Of a stretch of DNA of 64,000 nucleotides, positions 31,846-43,559 are shown piece after piece. How positions within the stretch are numbered: the first letter of the stretch is position 1; every line of letters starts with the position of its first letter. The stretch comes from Siphonodentalium dalli (Eukaryota > Mollusca > Scaphopoda > Gadilida > Siphonodentaliidae): NCBI GenBank assembly GCA_032622095.1, contig CP136064.1, forward strand, positions 193,967,948 to 194,031,947, written 5' to 3'. A program made the position numbers and the translations under genes. Below the pieces are notes generated by a model. It ran no database searches and was not told where the DNA came from. It was given only the letters and a program-made list of their open reading frames with translations.

Positions 31846-34160
31846 TAATATGGAGCCTTTATTTGCACAATCAAGATCCAGTACTGAATATTTTAACATC
31901 CAAATTTATATGGGCACATACTCAAATACAGAACAGGTGTCCCCAAAAATTATCTGGATCCTTCCCTGCATATAACACATGTTATTATATTTGTTCAAAA
32001 TGCTATCATCAGGTGAAGGTTGACTCTTGCCCAGCCACCAATTTTCAAGGCAAAATCAATTAATTTAATTTTTGCAATTTCAAGGGAAAAATATGTTTAT
32101 TGGATATAATACTGAATACATTTTTGTGATGTGGAAGACGGGCATTTATTACATATTTCACATAGCCACATCTGATTTATTTATAGACGTTTATGTATGC
32201 TTGACTTTCATCGAGTTACACGGGTTGGGGGCACAATGACTCAATGGGACACAATTTCTGGCCTGTGGTAGCATCCACCTTCAGCAGATGATAGGCACTT
32301 AAAAAGGAATGACATAATTTGCCAAATGACTATTGTTTTGGGGCTGGAGTGGATAAATAATTTAGATCAAACAAACTGATGTCATTGTGCAATGGTGGTA
32401 TGTGCGGGGCATTTCCTATACGGTTACTACTAATTAATCAAACGTGCATATATGCACGTTTACTGAGTTCACCTTAAAAGACCATCGAACCACAAAAAAT
32501 ACTAGATCATGTCATGAATCTCAACACTAGATATGACCGTACTATAGACCATATTACACCAATTGCATTGTACACAAACCTGGGAACTATTTTATGTTCT
32601 GACAGCGAAATTTATAACAATGAATGATCAAGAAGGGAATATATTTTCCTTTATTGTTAATACTTGTTCCTCGATAATCTACTTCACAGTAGGGGTGGTA
32701 CCAGCTCGAGATTGCTTGTTTGTGACTTTTGTGAGATTATATCGTACTCTCAGGTGTCCCATCAGTGTGATGGTAAATAATATTGATAGTGGAGACTGAA
32801 ATTAATAATAGTGATGGAAATTTAATTTAATTTAATTCTATTTTAATTTAATTCTATATATGTTTCTATGCCAAATAATTTAATGATCGTTGAGAATTTT
32901 ATAATTGCCCGGGAGGAATTACATTGGTGTAAGGGACGCAAAGCAAAATCAACCACAAAGTCACTTAAATCTTGCAATTTCAAAGTTAGACCTTCACATT
33001 CTATGACACACATTATTAAGGAACAGGTATTTCATAATTTATTACCTGTACTGTTTTTTCATTGTTACAAACTTCCCTATCGCAACAGCAAAAACTTTGT
33101 ACTGGTGGAATATATCATTCTCGACGGGTATAGATACATAGAGATTCATGGCATGGTCTAAGAAAATGCTATCAGATTAAACATTTGTATGACCATCTGC
33201 GATTGCCCCATGAATCATGTAGAACTAAAAGGTCATGGCAGTTGGAACATCTCGGCCTGGAATTATTATGTTTAGCATACAGATTATTCCAATCCCAATG
33301 TGTCAGGTCGACAATAGCAAGTACGCAGGGCTATATTTAATAATTTTTCCACAAATAGCCACTAGTATATATGCTAGCCATGCTGGCCGAGTTCCCGGTT
33401 AATGCTTAAGGTTTAAACCGAGAACACAGTGTTAAAATCATGAAATATTTAATATATGAGAATGCTTAAACAAATCACCTTTAACTTAATGGCGTTATTA
33501 ACGGTGCTTATTATTATAATTATTATATTTAACTTGATCTGTCCATCACAGGAAACAGAATTCTTAGATGGAAAGTTGAAAGCATATATATCCTCTCTCA
33601 CCAGTCACTGCACTCTGCAGTGTGCCGAGACCAAATGGGAGATGTTTTTCTTTTCCTTCACTCACCAAGTTAATTGACTCACTTTGTCAGTTACCAATTC
33701 ACTGGGCTTCACGTGCTTGTCACATCTGTGTGTCGACTGCTCTGTAGTCTGTAACTGGCTAGAATTGTATTTTGACCCGAGTCACACTCACAGTGAGTGG
33801 GTGAGACTGAGCCAGAAGTCGTTGAAAACTAAATTTATTAATCTGTAATCACTAAATTAGTGACTAATACAATCCTAATAGTGTAGTACTAGTAGTAAAT
33901 GAGTAATTTCAGTAAATCAGTCAGCTCTAAAATGTCCATTTTCTCATTTCCTTGACCTGACACTGTCAGCTATTAACAATAAAATTTAGAGAAGTAGATG
34001 GAACAATTTGCCGCTTGCAACACTAACCAGTCCAGGTGAAAACATACTTAAAATTTAACAGAACAAGTCAAATCACCATGGTGACCACAAACTAGTCCAA
34101 CGTCCACAGTCAATCCACAGTCCAACGTCCACAGTCCACCCCACTGTCTCCACTGACCAT
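31846..34160. other. Non-coding stretch; no supported gene
   Basis: AT-rich, with TTTAATTTAATTTAATTC repeats near 32,820 and short AGTCCAACGTCCACAGTC repeats at 34,093-34,135. A 97-codon frame at 32,868-33,161 has no recognisable domain and no splice support. Confidence 0.5.
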
Positions 34161-34782
34161 CATTTTGCATTTCGTTGTTGTTGATTTTCATATTTTTTCA
34201 GTCACAGATTCATCATTCAGTTTCTTTCCGACTGACTGAGTTTCACTTCCGCTGTTCAACCAAGTCCGGAGACTTCACACACAATGTATGCCCAATCGAT
34301 TGGCTTATACCAATAACATTCAGCACGAGAACAACAACGGAGAATTTCGAATATGCACTCGCCGATAACTTCTTGCACCTAGGCGCACCCATTTTGTAAC
34401 TAAAATTACGTCACCAATCGCAACGTTACTGTGGGCCAGGGGACGTAATCTCAAACTGCAACGGTTCGGAATCTGACGAAGTTTGCCGAATGCTATGCGC
34501 CTATGTCAACTAAATCCACTTCAATCATTTAATTTTGAATAAGGTTGATTTTGTTTTTCAAATTTAACAGGGAGGCTGATCGAAGAAGATAAATAAATTC
34601 GTTTTGTTAATTTGTCAAGGTTATTCCAACATGGCGGCCACCATAAAGCCCCATAGGTCCGAATCGCCCAGATGTAAAAAACTAATTTTGAGGTTGATAG
34701 AGTATAGAAATTAGTGACGTCACAACTATACTTGCGTCGCTTATGCAATACCGTAAAACAACCCTTTTGGGTTGTGATAATA

Positions 34783-35986
34783 GACAAGTAGGGAAAGCTA
34801 CTGAGCCCACCCATCTCCCATCAAACCATGTCACCGCTCGTTTCGTGTTCAATTGCAATAATAAAAACATTAATTTCAGAAAAGTACCACATCCTAGTAA
34901 TAAAACATATATTTCTTTTCATGTTTACCGTAAGTGCAGTAGAAAATTATCACTTTTACTTTATAATTACTTTTATCGTACCGTATACAACTTCCCGAAA
35001 CAACAGTGGCTCGCTGATTCCATGAGTCGCCATCCGAGAGTCAGGCGCAGATAATAGCATTTGAAATTATCTGCCCTTGACTCTCGGATGGCGACTCGTG
35101 GAATCGGCAGCCCACAGTTGCACAGTTGTTTTGGGAAGTTGTATAGACCATTTTACAGATAACCATTTTGACTGTTGCATTGTGGGCCAGAAAGTATCCA
35201 AACAAAGCCATGTGCTTTACGGCCGTATGCATTTACTATGGGGGATTTAGGGTGGGTCTATAAAACTAATTATAACTTTGGTATCTGTCATAGTTTACGC
35301 GAGAAATTTTAAACACATATCAGGGACATGTACCCCTTCTAGAATGTTTAAAAACATTTCCAGTTGCTTGTCGTATTTTAATTGATTTTATGCGATGAAA
35401 TAATGCGAAAATTCAGAAAATTGCACTAATCTCTCAATATTTTGCGGTTTTAGTAAACTCCTGATAAAAGTCGTTCTATTGGGAATTTTTAAACCAAATT
35501 GTCAGAGAATATAGAGTAAACACAGTACTATCGGAATATCATAGAGGAGTTCTGTGCATTTGGTATTAATTAACCCTCAGACAGTCAGACTGCCGAAGCT
35601 GCCGTCAATAAATTCGCTTTTTCGTGTTCGACGAAAATGAAACTTGTCTGTTTAAAGGTCCCATTTTCGTGTTGAATGGTGATAGAATCTCCATTTGTCA
35701 AGTTCATGGATAAATTACATCACACTTAATCGGCTTATTTCCGCGGCCATAAACCTGTGTTTTTATAACAAACTGTTGCGCGCATACGCAGCAGTCGGCG
35801 CATATCAGTTGAAGTTAATAATCGTGAAGCCTGTGTAACAAATGTTCAAATACAACAGAAAAAAAACTAAGTAAATAGCATGACCAATGAGCATTCACAA
35901 AACAATATACATCAGTTTTGAAAACGATTATAAATGAAAGCGCTCTTTATCGTGTACCGGCGCTTTTGCGAAAGAAGGTTTTTAAT
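34783..35986 (+). repeat. Left inverted arm of the 5.25-kb element
   Basis: Matches 38,982-40,032 in reverse complement. It is about 150 bp longer because of the hairpin inserted at 34,988-35,141. AAAGAGCG is present in both arms (35,941 and 39,020). Confidence 0.9.
34988..35141. mobile_element. 154-bp hairpin MITE inserted in the left arm
   Basis: Inverted arms CAACTTCCC…AGATAAT and its complement flank a loop of about ten bases. TATA is present on both sides (34,984-34,987 and 35,142-35,145) and only once at the homologous point of the right arm. The empty site in the other arm proves insertion after the arms formed. Confidence 0.88.
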
Positions 35987-36357
35987 ATTCTCAATATTTT
36001 GCGGTTTTAGTAAACGCCTGATAAAAGTCGTTCTATTGGGAACTTTTACATCAAAATTTTAGAGAATATAGAGTAAACACAGTACTATCGGAATATCGTA
36101 AAGGAGTTCCGTGCATTTGGGATTAATTACCCCTCAGACTGCCGAAGCTGCCGTCAATAAATTCTCTCTTCGCAGATCTGGCTTCGCATGCGTTTCACGA
36201 AAATGAAACTGTTTTATGAAAAACTTCATGTTTTAACTGACAACTGAAGCATGTGAGAGGGCGAGGTGATACTCTTTCATGTCTATTGTGACATGTTGAA
36301 CCTAATCCATATGCTAGGGTTTGTTCAAACGTTGTCTGAAAATGCCGCCACTGCCTG

Positions 36358-36367
36358 CTATATATGC
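36358..36367 (+). promoter_or_regulatory. TATA-like box upstream of the THAP exon
   Basis: CTATATATGC about 160 bases before the THAP start codon, followed by a pyrimidine-rich stretch (CACCCTTCTACTCTCATTC at about 36,440). Confidence 0.35.
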
Positions 36368-36519
36368 GACTTGGTTTGGAGAACAAAATCACCGGGGTGA
36401 AGGAGAAGATCTCTCGATCTTTTCGACCATCCCGGGCGCTTCGCACCCTTCTACTCTCATTCAACAAATTCACTTCGCTTCGTGCCCATCTACTACCCTT
36501 ACAAAATCATAAATTGAAA

Positions 36520-36578
36520 ATGCCTTCAAATCGCTGTGCAGTTTTCGGTTGCAATAATGACCGACGTAACCCAGAAAC
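36520..36578 (+). CDS. THAP-domain first exon of a P-like transposase
   Basis: ATG at 36,520 opens MPSNRCAVFGCNNDRRNPE, the start of a THAP zinc-finger: Met-Pro, then the first two zinc Cys (C6 and C11) and the Gly before the second Cys. It ends at a strong splice donor, AC|GTGAGT (36,579), leaving the codon incomplete (two bases). The remainder of the C2CH module (FP.D, Trp, C..H) must lie in a later exon, which I could not find in the 2.4 kb to the right arm. THAP modules bind DNA; in P elements they recognise the transposon ends. Nineteen residues are short for a domain call, but start, spacing and donor agree. Confidence 0.6.
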
Positions 36579-36599
36579 GTGAGTATTATTTAATTTGAT

Positions 36600-38981
36600 A
36601 TGAATATTCGTACATGTACTATAAGTTTATTGATTTCCTACAAAATACTTTCAAGTTTAGAGTAATTCGGAAGGTCATTTTATGCCATATAAAACGGAAC
36701 CAATAAAGAGAGTTTATGTTCTCATTACATGACCGCAAATATGTCGTTTTCAATCTACATCGATGTGTTAAGATGGAGATGCACGTTTTGCATAAATACA
36801 GCAAAATATGGCAAGAGATTTCAACAAAGTATTTCTTTGGATCTATCTGGCGAAAAATCGTGAATTTCACATCTTCGTTGTATGTAGAATCTGAGAATTT
36901 ATTAAGAGACAACAAAAACTCCAGGCATAACAACTTCGCTTTTTGGGTATTAACCGTTTTCTGTTGATCATATGCCATCTGAATAACCAGGGGGGGGGGG
37001 GTCGGAAAAAAGTGACATGACATTAGGCTGAAAAAACGTTTTTCCGGCTCTTGGGTACCCACCACCCACCTATTTGAAGGAAAAAATATTTTTTCCAATT
37101 TCATGTGGGGTACCCACCCCCTTTTTACCTCCAAATCTGTAATATCACACCATTTAAGCTTGATGGTCAGTATTACAGTTACCCTATTTCCATTTCTGGT
37201 TCTTCTAAGTCATTCCAACTTTTGTAACAACACGAAACAGGTTCTAAAAAAATACCTGGAAAAACCCAAAATAACACACAGAATACATGTGCTGATCAGT
37301 AAATTATTGATTGATTCTTCCCCAAATATTGTCTAAGGTAGCTCATAATGCTCATTATACATGTAAACAAATATAAAAGCATTATTGTACCTTCTTTTCA
37401 TCACAGAAAGTGTAACTTTAGATGTGTCCCATAGTATCACATGAATTTATGTCAATTATGATTTTTGAAAAAATTATTAGGGCAACACCACCTGGCAATT
37501 AACTCTCCAACAATGCAGGTATTCAGCTGAAATCCACTATGTATCACAAAACTAATTTTCATTTCCATGAGCTGAGTTCTTGGGCTAGGTACTGTGCTAA
37601 GGCCAGACCCAGGTCAAGCATTCATACAAATACATGTACTGCGTGTAAATAGAAACTTGAAAATAAGACGGTCATATGCAGTCTGCAGAATAAGCTCCAA
37701 GGAGGGTGAGTTTTGTGATGCTACCCAGCAGAGTGGGCTATTGCATTACCAAATTCACCATATGTGACCCTCATATGTAGCTAGTTCTCCATGGTTGGTC
37801 GAGACCAAAATAGAATGAGGTCGTTAGAGGTTGAATTTGTTGATGCTATGCCGGGTAGTATTGCCAAATTCGCTCTCTGCAGACTTCGATCATTTTGCTG
37901 ATGACCACATTGACCAGCACATTATTTTTAGACTTGCATATTATATTAAGTTATATTATATTTTCTTTCCCTTCTTTTCACTCATCTGTTCTGATTTTGT
38001 TTATTCCACTTAGCAGCCTTCTCCATATCTACACATTCAAGGTCTATGTATGCTTGCCCAATCTTTTATCTGGGTCCCACCATCTCAAGATTATTATCTC
38101 AGTGATATGCGTTGTTGCAGTCTACAGTCCCATGCCAAGTTCCGATACAATTTTGACTGAGTCATCTGGTCTGATCAGGTATAATGAGTAAATATTAATG
38201 AGATAAATGAATAGCTTTTTTCATTTTATTTATATTAAAGTTTATTCATGTGCTACATAACTGTCCATTTTCATCTGGAACCAGTAGCATTGGTACATGG
38301 CAATGTGATCGGATGTAAAAGGCGAATTCCTGAGAGTTGGTTCGTAATCATCATGCCAATATCCACACTAACTACCCCCCTAAGCACTGCCCTAAGTGTC
38401 ATACACACCTTAACAATGATGCTGAACACTTTGAGGCATTTATATTGAAGAAATGTTGTAAGAGGAAAAAATTGCAACTACTCAGGAAAAAAGTGACTTT
38501 TTCGCAGCTGAACCACCCACCCACCCCGGCCTAGTGTATGGAAAAAAGTGGATGACCCCCCCTGGAATAACTGGAAATTTCTGTTTGTGTGCCAACTCGG
38601 CTAGCTGCACTTTCTCATGTTTTTTTCATCTAGTTGATGGAACACCACAGTCGTTTAGGAAGGTTTTTAGTTCGCTGTCTGTACATCAACTGGCCATGCT
38701 TCTATTTTATATACCCCATAAAACTTCCGTTAGATGTTCTCACTTGTGTTTCAACAATTCACCGAAAGTGACGACGTGTTATGTATACTAAACATGTGTG
38801 ATATACGGCATGAATTTGGCAAAGTATGACTTGTCAGTGTTCACTGCGTGCTCACAAAAGAATCACAATAGACTGTAACAACACCCGTGATGTTTTACTT
38901 CAACTTTCAAAAGAGGAAGTTTGAACACATTTTGTATTGTTTGTTTTTTTTAGCCTAGAACAAAATCCAATGATTGCGTCC
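36600..38981. other. Interior of the P-like element without recognised exons
   Basis: It contains a G11 tract (36,990) and a GAGGTC-type MITE fragment (37,680-37,890). Frames such as 36,619-37,134 (minus) and 38,534-38,791 (plus) have no recognisable motif. A transposase core with catalytic Asp/Glu residues was not seen. Confidence 0.45.
37680..37890. mobile_element. Decayed GAGGTCCCCAGAGG-family MITE
   Basis: GAATAAGCTCC, GGTGAGTTTTGTGATGCTAC, CCAAATTCACC and AGAATGAGGTCG are recognisable parts of the palindromic core seen intact at 9.9-10.1 kb. The termini are gone. Confidence 0.6.
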
Positions 38982-40032
38982 ATTAAAAACCTTCTTGCGC
39001 AAAAGCGCCGGTACACGATAAAGAGCGTTTTCATTTATAATCATTATTACTCGTTTTAAAAACTGATGTATATTGTTTTGTGAATGCTCATTGGTCACGC
39101 TATTTATTTTACGTATTTTTTTTCCGTTGTATTTGAACATTTGTTACACAGGCTTCACGATTATTAACTTCAACTGATAAGTGCCGACTGCTGCGTATGC
39201 GCGCAACAGTTTGTTTCAAATAAATTGTTTTAAAAACACAGGTTTATGGCCGCAGACATAAGCCGATTAAGTGTGATGTAATTTATCCATGAACTTGACA
39301 AATGGAGATTCTATCATCATTCGACACGAAAATGGGACCTTTAAACAGACAAGTTTCATTTTCGTCGAACACGAAAAAGCGAATTTATTGACGGCAGCTT
39401 CGGCAGTCTGAGGGTTAATTAATACCAAATGCACAGAACTCCTTTATGATATTCCGATAGTACTGTGTTTACTCTATATTCTCTGAAAATTTGGTTTAAA
39501 AATTCCCAATAGAACAACTTTTATCAGGCGTTTACTAAAACCGCAAAATATTGAGAAATTAGTGCAATTTTCTGAATTTTCGCATTATTTCATCGCATAA
39601 AATCAATTAAAATACGACAAGCAACTGGAAATGTTTTTGAACATTCTAGAAGGGGTACATGTCCCTGATATGTGTTTAAAATTTCTCGCGTAAACTATGA
39701 CAGATACCAAAGTTATAATTAGTTTTATAGACCCACCCTAAATCCCCCATAGTAAATTCACGCGGCCGTAAAGCACGTGGCTTTGTTTGGATACTTTCTG
39801 GCCCACAATGCATCATTCTCGCTATCTGTAAAATGGTCTATACGATACAAGTAATTATAAAGTGATAATTTTCTACTGCACTTACGGTAAACATGAAAAG
39901 AAATATATGTTTTATTACTAGGATGTGGTACTTTTCTGAAATTAATGTTTTTATTGTTGCAATTGAACACGAAACGAGCGGTGACATGGTTTGATGGGAG
40001 ATGGGTGGGCTCAGTAGCTTTCCCTACTTGTC
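38982..40032 (-). repeat. Right inverted arm of the 5.25-kb element
   Basis: Inner boundary ATTAAAAACCTTCTTGCGC; outer boundary CCCTACTTGTC. It lacks the hairpin found in the left arm. Confidence 0.9.
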
Positions 40033-40084
40033 AATTATATTAATAAGTAGGGGTGGTGACATCTCTTTTCGGGGTACTGATGTT

Positions 40085-41085
40085 AGTGATACCGGCCGGT
40101 AATTTTCTGGTTGGTGTACATCGCCTTTTTTGTAGATTGGTGAAATATTTGCGCTTCGCCAGTCGGTCGGTAGTTGTCACGTATCCAACGACAGTTGGAA
40201 AATGGTGATCAGTGCTGGAGCGATATTATGGGCGCATATTTTGAGAATGGTGTTTGAGATGCCGTCTGGACCTGGTGCTTTTGATGTCCTTAAGCAGTTT
40301 ACACACTCCATCAGTATCGATTTTGAGTTCAGCGATGTTGTTTTTGGCGATGTAAGGCATATCCGGGAGTGTATTTCCAAGGTCATTTGTGAAGACGGAT
40401 TTGAATTGTTGGTTAAGTAGATCCGCCTTCTCTTTGCTGTTGTTTGTTAGTGATGTTCCTTTCTTTATTGGTGGTATGCCTATGTTATCCTGCTTCTTAG
40501 CTTTCATGAACCTCCAAAATGGTTTTGAGTTTTTGTTTTTCTCTCCCTCTTCAATTACTTTGTTGATGTGATTTTGTTCGGCATTTCTCATCGTGCTCCT
40601 GCATTGTCGTTGGTATTCCCTGTATTTCTCCCACTTCCCTGTCTTCTTCGCTCTACTATACAGTTTTCCATTCTTCTTCAACATCCGACAGAGTTTCCTG
40701 TTCAGCCATGGTAACTTGGTTCTCTTTCTTCTTGGTGTTTTGGGAACTCTTTTCTCAACTATTTGTTTCAGTCCATCCTTAAGGTGGGTCCAAAGTAATT
40801 CCACTTGTTTCTCTCCACCATCCACTAGCAAGGTAATTTCATTGCTCAGTTCATCCACATCTGCTGCGACTTCCGTCCAATTTTCCTTTTTGAACATGTA
40901 GTTGTCCCTCACTACCTTTTTGTTGATCTGAGGTTTTGGGAAGCAATCTGTGACTATCATTGCATGGTCTGATATGCCTGGTACGTTGTTAGAAGACTTA
41001 ATGAGTGATGGATTGTTGGTTAGTATTAAGTCTAGTAGATTGTTCTCTCTGGTTGGTTCCTCATGTACTTGAGTCAGTCCGTACT
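40085..41085 (-). pseudogene. LINE ORF2 internal fragment (endonuclease end to RT start)
   Basis: Reading right to left, the frame from about 41,080 gives LDLILTNNP … VPGISDHAMI, the C-terminal end of an APE endonuclease. After 40,960 come a basic linker (VPKTPRRKRTKLPWLNRKL) and the RT beginning (SKAPGPDGISN, then NYRPVSLTS) near 40,300-40,090. A frame change occurs between 40,226 and 40,386, and there is an in-frame stop near 40,177. The catalytic Asp-Asp half is absent. It abuts the right end of the 5.25-kb element. The type is Jockey/CR1-like and differs from the other two LINEs in the window. Confidence 0.8.
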
Positions 41086-41100
41086 TTAGTGTTCAAACGA

Positions 41101-41152
41101 CTCTGGGTTTCTGGAGTCGACTAGTCGAACCCCAAAAGTCGAGTCGACTAGT
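41101..41152. repeat. GTCGACTAGTCG palindromic pair
   Basis: Two copies of GAGTCGACTAGTCG within 52 bases; CGACTAGTCG is self-complementary. Confidence 0.8.
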
Positions 41153-41214
41153 CGGCCAAATACATCACCAACCTTATACTAATGAAACGCATGTGAAAGA
41201 AATTACAAATTCTG

Positions 41215-41253
41215 GTGAGCGACCCCACAGTCATTGACTGTCTTGTTGTATCA
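41215..41253. repeat. GGTGAGCGACCCCACAGTCA copy 1
   Basis: About 35 bases (CTGGTGAGCGACCCCACAGT then CATTGACTGTCTTGT) are identical at 45,748-45,790. Both contain the small stem ACAGTCATTGACTGT. Probably one end of a dispersed element. Confidence 0.7.
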
Positions 41254-41692
41254 CCATCTGCATTCCCAGCACCATGTGGATCACAAATCTACCGTGAATG
41301 GCATGGCATGATCAATGTAGGGCACCTTGGATACTACTTTTTTACTTGAATTGAATTCCGAATTGAATACCTCTTCAGAAATAAAATCAAATATAAAAAT
41401 GATTGGACCTAACCTCAATTTGACCTTGACTGTGGACTTTCTAAAATGTAGACCATGTACCAAAGTTTAGAAAATTCTATAAAAATATTAATTAAGTTTT
41501 CACCGGGACAACAACTGTTTGTCATGGATGGACTTCAAGATGGAGGGGAAGATGAACACCGTTTGTAGTCATATCTCTATCCCTACCCCTCCCCCAAAGA
41601 TTTCTTTCCAGTCAAGAGGGGGATGAAGTATAATAAACACTCTAATTTCACAAATATGATTCAATGCAGAACAAATACCCCCTGCCCGTATA

Positions 41693-41786
41693 CAGTAATG
41701 CCCTAAATAATCGACTCCTTAAACACAGCAGAATTATGGGTAATTTTTCAGGATTTAGTCCGAGTCGATTATTTAGGGCATTACTG
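41693..41786. mobile_element. Short pogo/Tc1-like MITE, internal-deletion copy
   Basis: The inverted ends CAGTAATGCCCTAAATAATC and complement are flanked by TA (41,691-41,692; 41,787-41,788). It is a shortened relative of the 213-bp copy at 48,117-48,329; the middle of one arm is missing. Confidence 0.85.
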
Positions 41787-42173
41787 TATGCTCCAATATA
41801 TCCATATGCAGACACTCAGGCCTTTAGATTAGTACAATTTGGCCACATCATGGTAAGCCATTGTACAGCCTGGTAGGAGTACAAAATGTAAAAATTTAGA
41901 CTTGAAATAGATTTCCGAGAGTGATCAATTTTAGGATAATATTTCAATTATATCAATTTCTATGGAATCATTTCAGAATAGTAAAATATTTCTCAGTGCT
42001 GTAGGTGTATAAACATAGATATGCAGTGGCAAACAGAGGTTCATGTTTACATTTCCATATTTTGGGCACAGCATTTACTGACTTGAATTTGGGGGGAATA
42101 TCATGGCCTCATTATGCAAATTATATATTGTTCATGCATGGTATGGTACACATTAAGTTGTTTCAAATTTCAG

Positions 42174-42415
42174 TTTGTGGGCTAAAGACCATACAAAGGT
42201 CCAACTCAAAAGATGGCACTTTTGTCAGATGCACTGAAAAAAATTGACTCATCTGGTATAAATAACTCTGACAGCAGTCCCGGCAACTCAGACGCTGGGC
42301 TGATAATATCAGGGAATAACAGAGGTCGGATTTCTCAGAGCTCATCATCTGGATTGTCTAAGAGTCTGGATAAAGCAGTTCCCATTGACTGTCTACGAAA
42401 GAAACAAACAAAAAG
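42174..42415 (+). CDS. Host gene, first coding exon (5' UTR plus start)
   Basis: The exon begins after the acceptor TTTCAAATTTCAG (AG at 42,172-42,173). The ATG at 42,213 is preceded in frame by TAA at 42,183 and sits in AAGATGG, a good start context, so coding starts here. The 67 codons open MALLSDALKKIDSSG and then are rich in Ser, Asn and Gly (GNNRGRISQSSSSG), ending in a basic patch (LRKKQTKR). Such a Ser-rich, polar leader is probably disordered. The donor AAG|GTATGATG follows at 42,416, leaving two bases of a codon. The next exon at 48,534 completes the frame. No family was recognised. An upstream non-coding exon must exist. Confidence 0.7.
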
Positions 42416-42572
42416 GTATGATGTGCTCACAAAGATATATTTACTCCTTATCTTGTTATGATATAGGCTATATCAACATATACAGGCTCTGCGCTTGCCA
42501 AAAAATACATTTGCCAAAGGAAATTATGTTTTGTCAAATTCTTCAGAAATTGCCAAATGATGAAGGGCAGAA

Positions 42573-42625
42573 ATTAAAGGGGGGACTTACACTAAATCCG
42601 GCCATTTATGGGACCATCTCCTTTT
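42573..42625. mobile_element. Fragment of the AAAGGGGTACTG hairpin MITE
   Basis: ACACTAAATCCGGCCATTTA and GGGACCATCTCC match one end of the 46.8-kb hairpin. It is cut off where the 42.6-kb array begins. Confidence 0.75.
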
Positions 42626-43010
42626 TAGCTCACCTGAGACAAAGTCTCCGGTGGAGCTATAGTCATCACTCCTCGTCCGTCGTCCGTCCGTCCGTCTGTC
42701 TGTCCGTCCGTCAACTTTTTTAAAAACATCTTCTCCTCTGAAACCATCATACCGAATTGGTTCATATTTGGTGTGGATGTTCCCTAGGTGACTATCATTC
42801 AGATTTGTTCAAATGAGGTCAACAAGTCAAATAGTTTTGATGTCAGGACCATAACTATTTTTCCACATAGTAATTCTTAAAACGACTTCTTTTCTGAAGT
42901 TGTCGGGCCGAATGGGTTCATATTTGGTATGAGGGTACCTTGGGTGACTGTGGTTCAGATTTGTTCAAATGAGGTCACTGGGTCAAATGTGGGTGGGGCT
43001 ATGGACATAA
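42626..43010. repeat. Tandem array, about 170-bp unit, with CCGTCCGTC start
   Basis: It starts TAGCTCACCTGAGACAAAG and a (CCGT)n/(CTGT)n run. Units follow with TTCATATTTGGTGTGGATG, GATTTGTTCAAATGAGGTCA and CATAGTAATTCTTAAAA. The same units continue at 44,755-45,430 after intervening MITEs. Confidence 0.85.
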
Positions 43011-43020
43011 ATCTGAATTT

Positions 43021-43165
43021 TTTAATTTTTTTTTCAATTTAACTTATTGCTCAATTTAACCAAAAAATATATATATATATATATTTTTTATTTTTAATAA
43101 ATATATTTTTTTTTATTAAATAAAATATTTTATTTTTAAATAAAATAAAAAAAAACTCATTAAAA
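43021..43165. repeat. A/T-only low-complexity stretch
   Basis: Runs of TTTTTAATTTT, (AT)n and AAATAAAATA. Confidence 0.9.
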
Positions 43166-43559
43166 TTTTGAAGAACCTATGACATTACATCTTTGGGAGG
43201 GGAGGGGAGGTACCTCTAGTCACTCCACTATATTTGGTTGAAATCAGGGGTTTGGGAGAAATCAGGAACAGACAGATGTACAGAAATGTTCAGTAAATGA
43301 CTTTAAATCCTTGTATTCTCTACTACAGCAAGCCACCCATGTGCTCTGATGGACACATGTTTATACAACTGGCAGATGGGTAGATAACATCTGCTGTGCC
43401 ATAGTGCTTTCCATCCCCAGAGAGTGTAATTCATGTCATTTGTAATTTAACTGAGATTAATGGTGTTATCAATGAAGCACCCTTGTTGTTTACATTATCA
43501 CTCAGTGGTCATTAAAATCAGATTAATTTCATTTTCTCCAAGTTTGAATTAAGAGTGTC

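Larger units (their letters stand above)
34783..40032. mobile_element. 5.25-kb DNA element with inverted arms over 1 kb and a THAP exon (P-like)
   Basis: The outer ends GACAAGTAGGGAAAGC (34,783) and GCTTTCCCTACTTGTC (ending 40,032) begin inverted arms 34,783-35,986 and 38,982-40,032. The arms align along their full length apart from indels. The 3.0-kb middle starts with a repeat of arm sequence (35,988-36,170 copies 35,436-35,633), then a TATA-like CTATATATGC at 36,358 and a THAP-type coding exon at 36,520. THAP DNA-binding domains are found in P-superfamily transposases, so a P-like element is the best reading. No transposase core was recognised in the middle, and no clear 8-bp TSD was found, so the copy is probably internally decayed. 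Confidence 0.75.

Noticed and set aside
34260-34460. CpG-richer stretch with CCAAT-like motifs as a promoter of the 42-kb gene
   Set aside because: The motifs are common, no TSS signal is clear, and a 7.7-kb separation filled by a transposon makes the link speculative.
36619-37134. 171-codon minus-strand frame inside the P-like element
   Set aside because: It lies antisense to the THAP exon direction, crosses C and T homopolymers and has no recognisable transposase motif.
40036-40075. Segment shared with 25,363-25,413 (GAAAAGAGATGTCAC / CACCACCCCTACTTATTAAT) as a target-site duplication
   Set aside because: Too long and too distant; more likely fragments of one dispersed repeat.
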